The notes under the pieces were generated by a model. The model did no database searches and had not been told where the DNA came from. It saw only the letters and a list, made by a program, of their open reading frames with translations. Positions 15,811 through 27,283 of a stretch of DNA of 64,000 nt are shown here, one piece after another. The first letter of the stretch is position 1, and each line of letters begins with the position of its first letter. The stretch comes from Sulfopaludibacter sp035551455 (GTDB lineage Bacteria; Acidobacteriota; Terriglobia; Bryobacterales; Bryobacteraceae). The stretch is from positions 13,914 to 77,913 of the forward strand of contig DASZMZ010000083.1 of the NCBI GenBank assembly GCA_035551455.1. The letters run 5' to 3'. Position numbers and translations under genes: made by a program.

Positions 15811-17688
15811 TCACCCATACATCACTCGGGGATTCCGCGTCGCCACACTCACGCATTCCCGGTAGAAGTCGAAGCGCTTCATCACCACCGCCTGCGTGGG
15901 GCAGCGGCTGGCGCAGAGCGAGCACCGGATGCAGCTCGTCTCGTCCTTCATCATTACCGCCGCCATCGCATCCAACTCGGCCGGGGCGTATCCGCTGATA
16001 TCGCCGAAGGCCTCTACCGCCTGCTCCATCCACGCCGGATCCTCGATCAGCTTACTCAACCCCACCAGCGCGATCAGACTTTCCGGGCACACATCCACGC
16101 AGCCGTTGCACGCCACGCACTTCTCCGTATCGAAGACCGTGTTGACGTTGCACCGCAGGCACCGCGACCCCTGCCGCCGCGCCTCCGCCTCCGTGTACCG
16201 CTCTTCCACAATGTCCAGCGACGCCGACCGCTTGTCAGCTTCCAGCGCCGCGGGTTGCTCCCGCTCGATCACGTTCCAGCCCTCCGCCATCGTGTACGAT
16301 GCCGGCGACCATTGCTTCCGCACCACCACATCCGTCCGCGTCCCGCGCAGAAAATCATGCATCGACCGCGCCGCTATCTGCGCCGACGCAATGGCGTCGA
16401 TGAACAGCCGCGCCCCGTGTGCGATATCGCCGCAAGCGAATACGTCCGGCGCCGTCGTCTGGTAAGTCTCGCGATTCACCTTGATCAGGCCGCGCTCGCT
16501 CTCCACGCCGTCCTTCGGATCCAGGAACGAAAGGTCTGAAGTCTGCCCGATGGCGAAGATCACGCTGTCCGCCGCAATGTCCTCCACCATCGCCTCGTCG
16601 AAGCTCGGATTAAAGCGCCGCGCCGCGTCGAAGACCGCCGTACACTTCACCGTCCGCAGACCCGCCACCTTGCCGTCCCGCACCAGAATCTCGCGCGGAC
16701 CCCGCTGATTGTGCAGGTGCAGGCCTTCCTCGGCGCCCTCGTGGACTTCGATATCGTCCGCCGGCATCTCCTCGCGGCTCTCCAGGCAAACCACGTGGAC
16801 TTCCTTATCGGCGCTCAACCGCAGAGCCGACCGTGCCACGTCATACGCCACCTGCTCGTCATGCGGCCGCACCGCCGAGCGTGCCACGTCATACGCTACA
16901 TTGCCCCCGCCGATGACGATGACGCGCTTGCCCAATGGCAGCGGTGTGCCCGCGTTAAAGGCGCGCAGGAAATCCATGCCGTCGATCACACCCTCGGCGT
17001 CCGTGCCGGGCATGTTCAGTTTGCGTCCGTTTGGGAGGCCGATCCCGAGGAAGATCGCCGCGTATCCCTCGGCCCGCAAACTTGCGATGGTGAAATCGCG
17101 ACCCAGTTTCTTCTTGCACTGCAGGTCCACGCCCAGCGAGAGGATCGCCTGAATCTCGTGCCACACCAGTTGCCGCGGCAGACGGAACACCGGCACTCCG
17201 GCGGTGAGCATGCCGCCCGGTTCCGCCTCACTTTCAAACACCGTGACCTTGTAGCCGATGAGCGCCAGATCGTGCGCCACCGTCAGTCCGCTCACCCCCG
17301 CCCCCACTACCGCGATGCGCTCGTAGTCGCCGCGATTCGGCGGCAGCATCAACTGATTGGCCGCGTCGCGATGCAGCGCGTAGTTGCCCGTCTCCGGACC
17401 GAACTGTTCGGTCACGAATCGCTTCAGCGGGCGGATCGACACTGGGGCGTCCACATCGCCGCGCCGGCAATTGCTCTCGCACGGCGCTCCGCACACGCGT
17501 CCGCAGATCGACGCGAACGGATTAGTCGCCCGCGCAATCCGGTACGCTTCTTCGTACCGGCCCTCGGCGATCGCCGTCACATAACCGCAAGCATCGGTGT
17601 GGACCGGGCAGGCGTGCCGGCACTTCACCATCTCGATCCAATAATCGGTGGCGTCCGGTACGCGGACCTGGTAGAAGCCATTCTGCAT
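15811..17688 (-). CDS. GltD-like FAD/NAD(P)-dependent oxidoreductase with N- and C-terminal Fe-S domains
   Basis: A 625-residue flavoprotein built like glutamate-synthase small subunit plus extra clusters. Residues 1-100 form the Fer4_20 helical Fe-S domain ('CRHACPVHTDACGYV', 'CGRVCGAPCESNCRRG'). Then come an FAD Rossmann motif ('VVGAGVSGLTVAH'), an NAD(P) Rossmann motif ('VIVIGGGNVAYDVARSA') and 'VFACGDIAHGARLFIDAIAS'. The C-terminus has two 4Fe-4S motifs ('CVACNGCVDVCP', 'CIRCSLCASRCP'). A tandem copy of VAYDVARSA-x-R lengthens the NAD(P)-binding helix region. It sits inside the cbb3 operon, so it may pass NAD(P)H electrons to quinone, to CcoG-bound copper reduction or to another acceptor; the partner is not evident. 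Confidence 0.88.
   Translation of the reverse strand: MQNGFYQVRVPDATDYWIEMVKCRHACPVHTDACGYVTAIAEGRYEEAYRIARATNPFASICGRVCGAPCESNCRRGDVDAPVSIRPLKRFVTEQFGPETGNYALHRDAANQLMLPPNRGDYERIAVVGAGVSGLTVAHDLALIGYKVTVFESEAEPGGMLTAGVPVFRLPRQLVWHEIQAILSLGVDLQCKKKLGRDFTIASLRAEGYAAIFLGIGLPNGRKLNMPGTDAEGVIDGMDFLRAFNAGTPLPLGKRVIVIGGGNVAYDVARSAVRPHDEQVAYDVARSALRLSADKEVHVVCLESREEMPADDIEVHEGAEEGLHLHNQRGPREILVRDGKVAGLRTVKCTAVFDAARRFNPSFDEAMVEDIAADSVIFAIGQTSDLSFLDPKDGVESERGLIKVNRETYQTTAPDVFACGDIAHGARLFIDAIASAQIAARSMHDFLRGTRTDVVVRKQWSPASYTMAEGWNVIEREQPAALEADKRSASLDIVEERYTEAEARRQGSRCLRCNVNTVFDTEKCVACNGCVDVCPESLIALVGLSKLIEDPAWMEQAVEAFGDISGYAPAELDAMAAVMMKDETSCIRCSLCASRCPTQAVVMKRFDFYRECVSVATRNPRVMYG
16826..16899 (-). repeat. 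tandem partial duplication inside the GltD-like gene
   Basis: The 26-bp segments 16826-16851 and 16874-16899 match at 24 positions and are offset by exactly 48 bp (16 codons), so the frame is kept. Each encodes VAYDVARSA followed by V or L and Arg. In other GltD-like proteins this stretch occurs once, directly after the GGGN motif. The intervening residues (PHDEQ) are not duplicated. Confidence 0.8.
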
Positions 17689-17698
17689 GAACGTGTCC

Positions 17699-17995
17699 TC
17701 AGTCGTGCGACTTGCCGAAGGAGAAAAGCACCACCGTGACGCCGTAAATCACAATCAGCGCCGCGATCGCGTACATCAGTCCGGCCGATGCCTCGGTGGC
17801 CGCATTCATGGCGCGCACCAACGGTCCGCGATCCGGATGCGTCGTCTCGCCGTACATATACATCAGGAAGTAGGCGACGGCGCCGCCCGCAATCACGATG
17901 TAGGCGAATTTCAGAAACGCCGGCACCTCGGTGCCTTCGCGTTCCTGAATCCAGCCCCCGGCGTAGTCCTTAAGAGTTTCTTTGGTGGGTTCCAT
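17699..17995 (-). CDS. two-TM membrane protein of the cbb3 operon, unknown function
   Basis: A 98-residue protein with a soluble N-terminus (MEPTKETLKDYAGGWIQERE) and two TM helices, about residues 27-45 (FAYIVIAGGAVAYFLMYMYG) and 72-93. It lies between the CcoQ-like gene, which it overlaps by 26 bp, and the GltD-like gene 10 bp downstream. Position and topology recall the membrane anchor part of CcoP, but there is no CxxCH heme site, so it is at most an anchor or an assembly peptide. An upstream in-frame ATG at 18037 would run far into the previous gene and is less likely. Confidence 0.65.
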   Translation of the reverse strand: MEPTKETLKDYAGGWIQEREGTEVPAFLKFAYIVIAGGAVAYFLMYMYGETTHPDRGPLVRAMNAATEASAGLMYAIAALIVIYGVTVVLFSFGKSHD

Positions 17996-18179
17996 GGTCA
18001 GCTCCCGTGGCACGCGACTCCGCCTGCCAGTCTTCAAAAACGTGGTATTTGATGTCCTCGCCCTCTTTGCTCCAGTACCCGTCCTTGCGGGAACGCAGGC
18101 AGAAATACACCGCCAGCACCAGGCACAGGAAGAAAAAGAAGTACGCGAAATAAACGCTCGGCCAGGTATAGTCGCTCAT
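17970..18179 (-). CDS. CcoQ/FixS-like small membrane protein
   Basis: A 69-residue protein with one TM helix (SVYFAYFFFFLCLVLAVYF) and a cytoplasmic tail containing 'GEDIKYHVFED'. A single TM followed by a short acidic tail fits CcoQ, and the gene is in the CcoQ position just after ccoO (ATGA overlap at 18176-18179). The tail motif, however, is closer to FixS/CcoS-type peptides and is echoed in the 60-residue protein at 23641-23823 ('IEDAKYQVFW'). It probably stabilises or helps assemble the oxidase. Confidence 0.7.
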   Translation of the reverse strand: MSDYTWPSVYFAYFFFFLCLVLAVYFCLRSRKDGYWSKEGEDIKYHVFEDWQAESRATGADHGTHQRNS

Positions 18180-18734
18180 TTCTCGTAGTCCTTATCCGGA
18201 CGCCAGTCCTTCGCGCGTCCCAGCGTCTGCAGGTACGCCACCAGCGCGGTGAATTCCTTCTCGTCGTTGGCGATCCAGGGGAACGTGGGCATCACCGACC
18301 CGGGCACCAGGTCGCGCGGATTGCGCAAGTGCGTGCGGTGCCACTGCGTGTCGTACTTCCCGCCGACGCGCGAAAGGTCCGGACCCGTGCGCTTGGTGCC
18401 GAACATGTGGGGACTGTCGTACACGAATTCATCCGGCGTCGAAATCGGCGAATCCACGCCTTTCCAGCCGCTCCGCTTCGTATCCGCCACCAGGGTGCGT
18501 GTCTGTTGCGTGTGGCAATACCAGCAGCCTTCCCGCACATAGATCGCGCGGCCCTTCAGTTGAATCGCGGTGTAGGGCAGTAGTTTGCCCGTCGGACCTT
18601 TTGAGGGGTCGTGATTCTCGAACGGCTTGCCCCACGTTTTGTCCACCAGAGGCGGCACGACCGTGGTCACCAGGCCGCCGATGAAAAACAACAGCAGCGA
18701 TGCGGTCACTGCCATCGTTGCGCTGCGATCGGCC

Positions 18735-18745
<11 letters not shown>
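18176..18745 (-). CDS. ccoO: cbb3-type cytochrome c oxidase subunit II, mono-heme (CcoO/FixO)
   Basis: A 189-residue membrane-anchored c-type cytochrome. One N-terminal TM helix (MAVTASLLLFFIGGLVTTVV) is followed by a periplasmic domain with a single heme site 'EGCWYCHTQQTR' near residue 74, 'GTKRTGPDLSRVGGKY' and the methionine ligand region 'SVMPTFPWI', all characteristic of FixO. It passes electrons from the donor cytochrome to CcoN. The gene overlaps ccoN by 11 bp upstream and the CcoQ-like gene by 4 bp downstream, so the three are translationally coupled. Slightly shorter than proteobacterial CcoO (about 200). Confidence 0.94.
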
Positions 18746-20115
<1,370 letters not shown>

Positions 20116-20129
<14 letters not shown>

Positions 20130-21903
20130 ACTGCTGGCTCCTGGCTTTCTGAACGTTAATACTGCGGATGAAATTCACAATGTCTCCCACGTCGTTTTTG
20201 GAGAATCCATAATCGATCCACGCCGGCATGGCCGTGCCCTGCACGCCATAGAGGATGGAATCGAAGAAGCGTCGATCCGCCGTCGAGTCCACAAACCAGG
20301 TATTTCGCAGGTTGCGGGGATGCGGCAAAATGTCGAGCGAGTTGGGACCTTTGCCATCCGCCTTGCGGCCGTGGCAGCCCGTGCAGCGCTGCAGGAAAAA
20401 CTGCTCGCCGTGCGCGATGGAAGCCGCCGACGATGCCACCGGATTCTTCTCCGGCACGTTATGCGTCTTCGGCTCCTTGCCCGGCTCTTTGGTGAATTTC
20501 TGGAGCACGTAGGTCAGTGTCGAGTCGGCCTGTTCCGCGCTGAGGATGCGGCCCCATGGCGGCATGGAAGTTCCGCCCACGCCATTGCGGATGGAGTCCA
20601 CAAAGCGCGCGCGCGGCTTGGAAGTCATGAAGCCCTCTTTGGTGAAATCGCGCGGCGAAGGGTCGATATACCAGGCCACCTTCCCGTTGCCGTCGCCCTT
20701 TTCGCCGTGGCAGCGCTCGCACAGCGCTTTGTAGGTTTCCTGCGGCTGCATGGCCGGAGGAGGCGTCTTCAGACTGGCCAGATAGCCGCTGAGCCGGTCG
20801 AAGTCCTCCAAAGGAAAGCGGAAGCTGGGCATGATGGAATCGGGAATCCGCGAACGTGGATTCTGGAAGTGGTCCATCAGCCAGGTGTTGTCGCGGATCA
20901 GCCCTTCGTAACTCAAGTCTGGGGCTATGCCGCCATCGTGGTCGCGCAATTTGTGGCAGGCGGTGCAGGCCCGGTCGTTCAGCAACTGCTCGCCCGCCTT
21001 CTCGTTGGCCGTGCCGGGCGGAATCACCACCGCGACGTTGGCCACATGCGCTTTGTACCGGTCCAGGCTGGTCTCGGCGAAGTTCACACCACGCCGGCTC
21101 TTCAGGAAGATGACCAGCGCGCGCACATCGCTCTCGGCCAGGTTGAACTTGGGCATGAAACTCGTCGCCAGATTGGCGCGCGGCTCTACGATCGACTCCC
21201 ACAGATAGTCGATCTTGAACTTGTGGCCCGCCTCAGTCAGGTCCGGACCCAGCGTGCCTTCGCTCATGCCGTCGATCTTGTGACAGCCATAGCAGTTCAT
21301 CGCGTAGAACAGCTTGCGGCCGCGATTCACGTTGGGCGTGCCCGCGAAATCCTCCTGCGTGTGGCACTGCGCGCAGTTGGCTTCCATGTACTCCTTGCCC
21401 TTCAGATGAGGAGCAAAGTCCTTGCGCCACGTGGCTTGCGTGACGTAGCCCAACAGCGGGTCCGGCCAGAATTCATCCTCGCCGTGACTGTGAAAGTTGT
21501 CCAGACCGCGACCCTGCCCGTCGTGACAGACCGTGCAGCCGAAATCCGAGAACTTGTGCCGCCGCTCCCAACGCCCGTTTCGGAAAACGTCGCCCATGGC
21601 TGCCGAGTAGGGGTGGGTCTTCAGCGGAGAACCCATGCTGGCGAAGCGCGGATCGTCCGCCGCCAGGTGGCAGGTGGTGCAGCGATCCACCCGGGTATCG
21701 CCAAAGCTCGTCACAATCACCTGCTCGATGTGCGGCGAGCGGTTCTCCAGCTCCGCCCGTTCCGCCGCGTTCTTCGAGAGGCTGCGCGCCTGCTCGAAGT
21801 ATGCCGTCTGATGCCTTTCCCAGCGGTGAAAGAACTGTTCGTAAAAGACGACGCCGTGTACGATCAGCACTACGAAGCTTGCAATGGCTAGTGGTAGTCT
21901 CAT
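20116..21903 (-). CDS. seven-heme membrane-anchored c-type cytochrome
   Basis: A 595-residue protein with an N-terminal uncleaved TM anchor (LAIASFVVLIVHGVVFYEQF) and seven CxxCH heme c sites at residues about 75, 123, 177, 204, 313, 395 and 507 (CTTCH, CTVCH, CAQCH, CYGCH, CTACH, CERCH, CTGCH). The last three lie in separate class I-like domains ending in 'SIMPSF', 'TSMPPW' and 'TAMPAW', which supply Met ligands. It sits between cytochrome b and ccoN, where a cytochrome c1 and ccoP would be expected and neither is found. It most likely wires the bc complex directly to the oxidase. Confidence 0.92.
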
Positions 21904-21918
21904 GCGTTCAGTCCTTTC

Positions 21919-23195
<1,277 letters not shown>

Positions 23196-23199
<4 letters not shown>

Positions 23200-23669
23200 A
23201 CCGTGAAGTAAGTCCCCGGCTCGATGGAGGTGTTCTTGTCGACTTCGATCTCGCCGTTGGGGGCGAGCGTAACTTTGAACCACGGCAGCGGCTTGGGCGC
23301 CGGTCCACCGGTCACAGTGCCGTCCTGGTCGTAGCGCGAGCCGTGGCACGGACAGGAAAAGCCCGTGTCGGCGATGCTCACGATGCAGCCCAGGTGCGTG
23401 CACGTGGTGGAGATGGCCGCCAGTTTATTGCCCTCGCGGACAATGCAGACGCGGTCCACGTCGCGCGAGATCCGCGTGCCCGGCGGAAAGTCGTCGGGCT
23501 TGCCGATGCTGAAGCGCGCACTCGGACTGTAGGTCACCCGCGGCTTGAAGAAGACCAGGTCGCTGACGGCCGCCAGCACGGCGGAGCCGAACAGCCCCAC
23601 ACTCGAAAGCCACGCCAGCATCCGCCGGCGCGGCAGGTTCTTATCGTGATCCTTTGTTGCCACTGCCAT
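23196..23669 (-). CDS. Rieske [2Fe-2S] protein of the bc complex
   Basis: A 157-residue protein: a short basic N-terminus with 'LPRRRMLAWLSSVGLFGSA', a Tat-like signal anchor, followed by a periplasmic domain with the two cluster-binding loops 'CTHLGC' and 'CPCHGSRYD', each giving one Cys and one His ligand. It takes the first electron from quinol in the bc complex. The ATG at 23669 lies within the preceding FixS-like gene (29-bp overlap) and its stop overlaps the cytochrome b start. A longer start upstream would add residues without Rieske similarity. Confidence 0.93.
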
Positions 23670-23823
23670 CTTGATTCTTCTCCTCCAGGTCGCTCCAAAA
23701 AACCTGGTACTTGGCATCCTCAATGTTGTGGAAATAATCCTTCTTCACCGCGAAGACGAAGGCACACACGGCGGCCAGGGCCATACAGACGCTGGCGATC
23801 ACGGCGATACCCGTCAGTTCCAT
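23641..23823 (-). CDS. FixS/CcoS-like small membrane protein
   Basis: A 60-residue peptide with one TM helix (IAVIASVCMALAAVCAFVFA) followed by 'VKKDYFHNIEDAKYQVFW', which matches the FixS/CcoS pattern of a TM, a basic-aromatic step and an acidic 'D-x-E-x-x-x-Y' segment. FixS proteins are needed for cofactor insertion into cbb3 oxidase. Unusually, it is the second gene of the unit, between the Rrf2 regulator (10-bp overlap) and the Rieske gene (29-bp overlap), rather than after ccoI. Confidence 0.72.
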   Translation of the reverse strand: MELTGIAVIASVCMALAAVCAFVFAVKKDYFHNIEDAKYQVFWSDLEEKNQDGSGNKGSR

Positions 23824-24236
23824 CGATTCGTCAGCGCCTCTTGCGCCATGTCGCCGATACAGGCATTCGCCAGTACGTCGGCCATGGCGCGCTGCGCCTT
23901 TTCCCAAATCGGGTGCGCGGGACACCAGCCCTGCCGGTTGCAGGAGCCGTTGGCCGAAAGACACACATTCAGCCGCATCGGTCCCTCAATTGCCTCCACT
24001 ACCTGCAGCAGGGAAGCGCGGCGATGCACTTCGGGCAGTTCGAAGCCGCCGGTGTTCCCCCGGTGTGAAATCACCAGACCGGCGCGGGTCAGGCTCTGCA
24101 GCACCTTGGACAGGAACTGTTCGGGGCATTCGGCGGCTTCCGCCAGCGTGGAGCGGCTGGCCCGGCTGCCCGGAGGCATACCGGCCAGGTGAATCATCAC
24201 TCTGGCGGCGTAATCGGCTGCACGTGTCAATTGCAT
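23814..24236 (-). CDS. Rrf2 family transcriptional regulator with Fe-S cysteines
   Basis: A 140-residue winged-helix regulator: 'QLTRAADYAARVMIHLA' at the N-terminus, recognition helix around 'CPEQFLSKVLQSLTRAGLV', wing 'SHRGNTGGFELP', then a cysteine trio at residues 92, 99 and 105 ('CLSANGSCNRQGWC'), spaced like IscR and NsrR and so likely to hold an Fe-S cluster that senses O2, NO or iron status. It is the first gene of the 12.9-kb respiratory unit and probably controls it. The 165 bp before it, shared with the divergent dinB-like gene, is AT-richer than its surroundings but shows no operator I could define. Confidence 0.9.
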   Translation of the reverse strand: MQLTRAADYAARVMIHLAGMPPGSRASRSTLAEAAECPEQFLSKVLQSLTRAGLVISHRGNTGGFELPEVHRRASLLQVVEAIEGPMRLNVCLSANGSCNRQGWCPAHPIWEKAQRAMADVLANACIGDMAQEALTNRWN

Positions 24237-24401
24237 AAAGGTATAAGGAGTATGTTTATCCGATTACCGACATTAGCAATCCGCGTGCCAGCATCGAAAA
24301 GCCCGTTTATTGGACAAATCGGGTCGAGAATCGTGCGGAAGAGGATTTTGGCTCACCCAAGTGGGTGAAAGTTCCTGTGGAAAATCTCTACAATCAACAA
24401 T

Positions 24402-24884
24402 ATGGAAGAAGCTTGGCTACGCGGTCCCATCCCCGGAATCAGCCCCTTGCTGGCCCCGATATTGGCTTCGTTCCTCCAAGCCCGGGAAGACCTGGCCCGT
24501 CACACCGAAGGGCTGACCACTGAGCAGATCTGGGCGGCGAGCGTCGGGTTCCACCTCCGCCACATCGCCGGAAGCACGGACCGCCTGATGTCGTACCTGC
24601 AGGGCAGGGACCTGACGCCTGCCCAAATGCAGGTGCTCCAGGACGAGAAGATCCCTGGAGCATCCCGCGAAGAACTCCTCGCCGCCATCGATCGGGCCTT
24701 CCGGGAGGCTGAAGCCGTGGTCCGCAAGATCGACCCCGCCACTTTGGCCGATCCCCGCTCTGTGGGCCGTAAGCGCCTTCCCACCACCGTGATCGGCCTG
24801 CTGATCCATATTGCGGAACACACCCAGAGGCATGTAGGCCAAGTCATCTCGAGTGCCAATCCATTAAAAAAGCCGCCGGGATAA
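24402..24884 (+). CDS. DinB family protein
   Basis: A 160-residue four-helix-bundle protein of the DinB/YfiT superfamily, metal-binding hydrolase or thiol-transferase-like proteins of mostly unknown substrate. The metal-ligand histidines are visible in 'FHLRHIAGSTDRL' near residue 52 and 'IHIAEHTQRHVGQV' near 140. It is divergent from the rrf2 gene and could share its regulatory region. Its stop codon lies in the loop of a strong hairpin that also serves as terminator for the convergent radical SAM gene. Confidence 0.85.
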   Translation: MEEAWLRGPIPGISPLLAPILASFLQAREDLARHTEGLTTEQIWAASVGFHLRHIAGSTDRLMSYLQGRDLTPAQMQVLQDEKIPGASREELLAAIDRAFREAEAVVRKIDPATLADPRSVGRKRLPTTVIGLLIHIAEHTQRHVGQVISSANPLKKPPG

Positions 24885-24894
24885 CCCGGCGGCT
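24864..24894 (-). terminator. rho-independent terminator for the radical SAM gene
   Basis: A perfect 10-bp stem (AGCCGCCGGG, 24871-24880, pairing with 24885-24894) with a four-base loop. On the minus strand it is followed at once by a run of T (the A run at 24865-24870), the classic intrinsic terminator layout. It lies 28 bp after the stop of the gene at 24923-27049. The plus strand lacks a downstream T run, so dinB transcripts would end here less efficiently. Confidence 0.88.
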
Positions 24895-24922
24895 GGAGGT
24901 CCGATTGGATCGAGGGGAAAAA

Positions 24923-27049
24923 TTAATCGCCGAAGCTGCCGACTTCCTCGCGCTCTTCCGATTTCGCGGCAGGCGCCGGAGCGGCCGGAGCGGCAGGAGG
25001 AGCCGGAGCGATGGAACCGAGTTGCACCAGACCGGGACCCGGCTGTTCCTTCAGCACATGCTCCTTGTAGAGCTTCATCATGCGCTGATTCTCGGCATCC
25101 TGCTTCATCTTGGCGTCGCGTGCGCGAATCTTCTCTTCCCGTGCCGTCTTGGCGATGCCCAGACGGTCGAGATCATGCTGTACTTCATTGGTCACAATCT
25201 CTTCACGCAGCACCAGCGAATGCTCGCGGCTGCTCAGTTGGACGCTCTTGCCGCCGGCAAAAATCTCGTGCTTGCCGTGCTCGTCGTACCACTTGGTGAG
25301 CGTGGCCGTCATGTGCATCTTCTCGATAATGTTGCGCCAGCCCACACCCGTGTTGTACGCGCAGAAGGAGATTTCGCCTTCCTGCGTGGCGTAGGGGATG
25401 ATGCACTGCTCGGTGCGGCGGAAATCGTAATTGAAGAGATCCTGGAACCACATGCCGGCGATGAACAGGAAGTTCCAGCGGTCGCGGCGCCGCTTTTCGA
25501 TGTCGTCCATCGTCCGGTCCTTGCCGACCTTGCCGTAGTTTTTGCCGGTGGCGCCGAACGTCTTGTCGAACTTCTTCATCATGTCGCTCAGCTTGAAGTG
25601 CGTGGGCGACCGGAACGGATCGTAATTGCGGGCGACGGCCAGACCCATGCCGACAATCGAGCCCCACTTGCCGCGAGCCGCATCGTTCACGCGGGCCACG
25701 TCCTTCGCCAGACGATCGGCATTCAGGAACGAAGTCACCGGCGCCGATTCCTTGGTTTCCTTATCCACCATGACGGCCATGCCGACGCCGCAATTCGGGT
25801 GGCAGCCGCAGCTCAGTTGACCCCAATCGGCCTGCGGTCCGTGAACCAGATCGCTCCAATCGCTGAAGGTCGACATGAACGAGATGGGGAACCAGTCGCG
25901 GGCAGGTTCGCCCAGGCCGGTTTGATTTTTCACGTCGTGCGCCAGGTGCGACAGCGTATAACGCTGAGCCGCGCGGCGCTCGTCGGTAACCGCCTCGTCG
26001 CGCCCGGTAAACGACACGGGCTGGAACGAAAGGAACGGAATGCGCTTGGGGTTGTCCAGCGCGAACTGCACAATCCGGCCCACCTGCTCATTGTTGATGC
26101 CGTTGATGATGGTGATGACCGGGATGATGTCCACGCCGTTCGAGTAGAGATTCTCGATCGCGCGCAGTTTCACATCGAACAGGTTGCCCACCTTGCGGTG
26201 TTCGTTGGCCGCGTTCCCGATGCCGTCGAACTGCAGGTACGCATACCGCAAACCCTTATCCGCGGCCTGCTTGCAGAATTCAGGACTCTTGGCGAACTCG
26301 ATGCCGTTGGTGGCCGCCTGCACGGAGGTGTAGCCCACTTCGCGGGCGTAAGCCACGGCGTCCAGGAAGTACGGCGAAATGGTCGGCTCGCCGCCGGAGA
26401 ACTGGACCGACATCTGGCGCTTCGGCTTGATGGTGATGGCGTTGTCGAGCAGCGTCTTGATGTCTTCCCACGACAGTTCGTGAACGAAGCCCACCTGGTT
26501 GGCGTCCATGAAGCAGGGATCGCACATCATGTTGCAGCGGTTGGTCAGATCGACCGTGAGAACCGAGCCGCGCCCGTGGGTGATGGTGCTGGTGCCGTGC
26601 TTGTGCAGCTTGGAATCGTTGTGGGCGCGGATGTCGCGGCCCGGGAACACGTCTTCCAGGTGCTTGAAAAACTTGGTGTCGATCGCCATCACGTCTTCAA
26701 AGTGGCCGTGAATCGGGCAATCCTTCACCATCAGGATCTTGCCGTCCCGCTCGATGACCTGCGCTTTGATTTCGCCGGGCTTATCGGTGTAGAGCACTTC
26801 GAGGGGCGTCTTGCCGTCCAGGATCTGCTGGCGGATTTCCGGGACGCAACGGGGGCAGAGCGAATCGGTCTGCCGGGGCCAGCCCAGCGGGGGCTTGGTT
26901 TTTTCCCAGGACTTCAGAAGCGGTTTGTCGCTCCATGCCGGCACGAAACCCGGATTCTGTCCGATCTGGTTGAACTTGTCGAATACAGTCCAGGCCGCTC
27001 CGGCGGCAACCGTCAATACTTTCTCTGCATATTTAATAGGCTTATGCAT
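24923..27049 (-). CDS. radical SAM enzyme, tetraether synthase (Tes)/MJ0619-like
   Basis: A 708-residue radical SAM protein. Residues about 60-135 form the Cys-rich N-terminal domain of the Tes/MJ0619 group: 'DSLCPRC' (Cys65, Cys68) and 'MVKDCPIHGHFED' (Cys111). The radical SAM cluster is 'CNMMCDPC' (172, 176, 179), with 'FSGGEPTIS' following for SAM binding. A further Cys cluster 'CGCHPNCG' lies near residue 400, and the C-terminus is a charged helix followed by a Pro/Ala-rich tail. Tes joins lipid tails to make membrane-spanning tetraethers in archaea; acidobacteria make iso-diabolic acid and branched GDGT lipids, so this is a plausible synthase. Function is inferred. Strong ribosome site GGGAGGAG 8 bp before the ATG; monocistronic with its own terminator. 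Confidence 0.8.
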   Translation of the reverse strand: MHKPIKYAEKVLTVAAGAAWTVFDKFNQIGQNPGFVPAWSDKPLLKSWEKTKPPLGWPRQTDSLCPRCVPEIRQQILDGKTPLEVLYTDKPGEIKAQVIERDGKILMVKDCPIHGHFEDVMAIDTKFFKHLEDVFPGRDIRAHNDSKLHKHGTSTITHGRGSVLTVDLTNRCNMMCDPCFMDANQVGFVHELSWEDIKTLLDNAITIKPKRQMSVQFSGGEPTISPYFLDAVAYAREVGYTSVQAATNGIEFAKSPEFCKQAADKGLRYAYLQFDGIGNAANEHRKVGNLFDVKLRAIENLYSNGVDIIPVITIINGINNEQVGRIVQFALDNPKRIPFLSFQPVSFTGRDEAVTDERRAAQRYTLSHLAHDVKNQTGLGEPARDWFPISFMSTFSDWSDLVHGPQADWGQLSCGCHPNCGVGMAVMVDKETKESAPVTSFLNADRLAKDVARVNDAARGKWGSIVGMGLAVARNYDPFRSPTHFKLSDMMKKFDKTFGATGKNYGKVGKDRTMDDIEKRRRDRWNFLFIAGMWFQDLFNYDFRRTEQCIIPYATQEGEISFCAYNTGVGWRNIIEKMHMTATLTKWYDEHGKHEIFAGGKSVQLSSREHSLVLREEIVTNEVQHDLDRLGIAKTAREEKIRARDAKMKQDAENQRMMKLYKEHVLKEQPGPGLVQLGSIAPAPPAAPAAPAPAAKSEEREEVGSFGD

Positions 27050-27283
27050 CTTGTAAACTCCTCCCGGTGCTCAGCATCCCAACGCCAAAAAAATATAGAA
27101 GTGCGCTTGTGAAGATTATAGGGAGGGGAGGGCCGGCCGGCCTACCGATTGGCATTAAAGCGTTGAAATTATTGGTTGTACGGCATGAGTGGGCGTTGAA
27201 TGGAGACTTTTCCGGGTCGAGCGGGAGCATGCTAGCCGTATGAAAGGGAACGGTTTACCAGCGATTTCGGGTATGATGATTAA

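Noticed and set aside
24252..24368. A 38-codon plus-strand frame with a good ribosome-site-like AAGGAG before its ATG, between rrf2 and dinB
   Set aside because: Composition and sequence look non-coding, and the apparent ribosome site is part of the AT-rich promoter region of rrf2. Conservation would be needed to support it.
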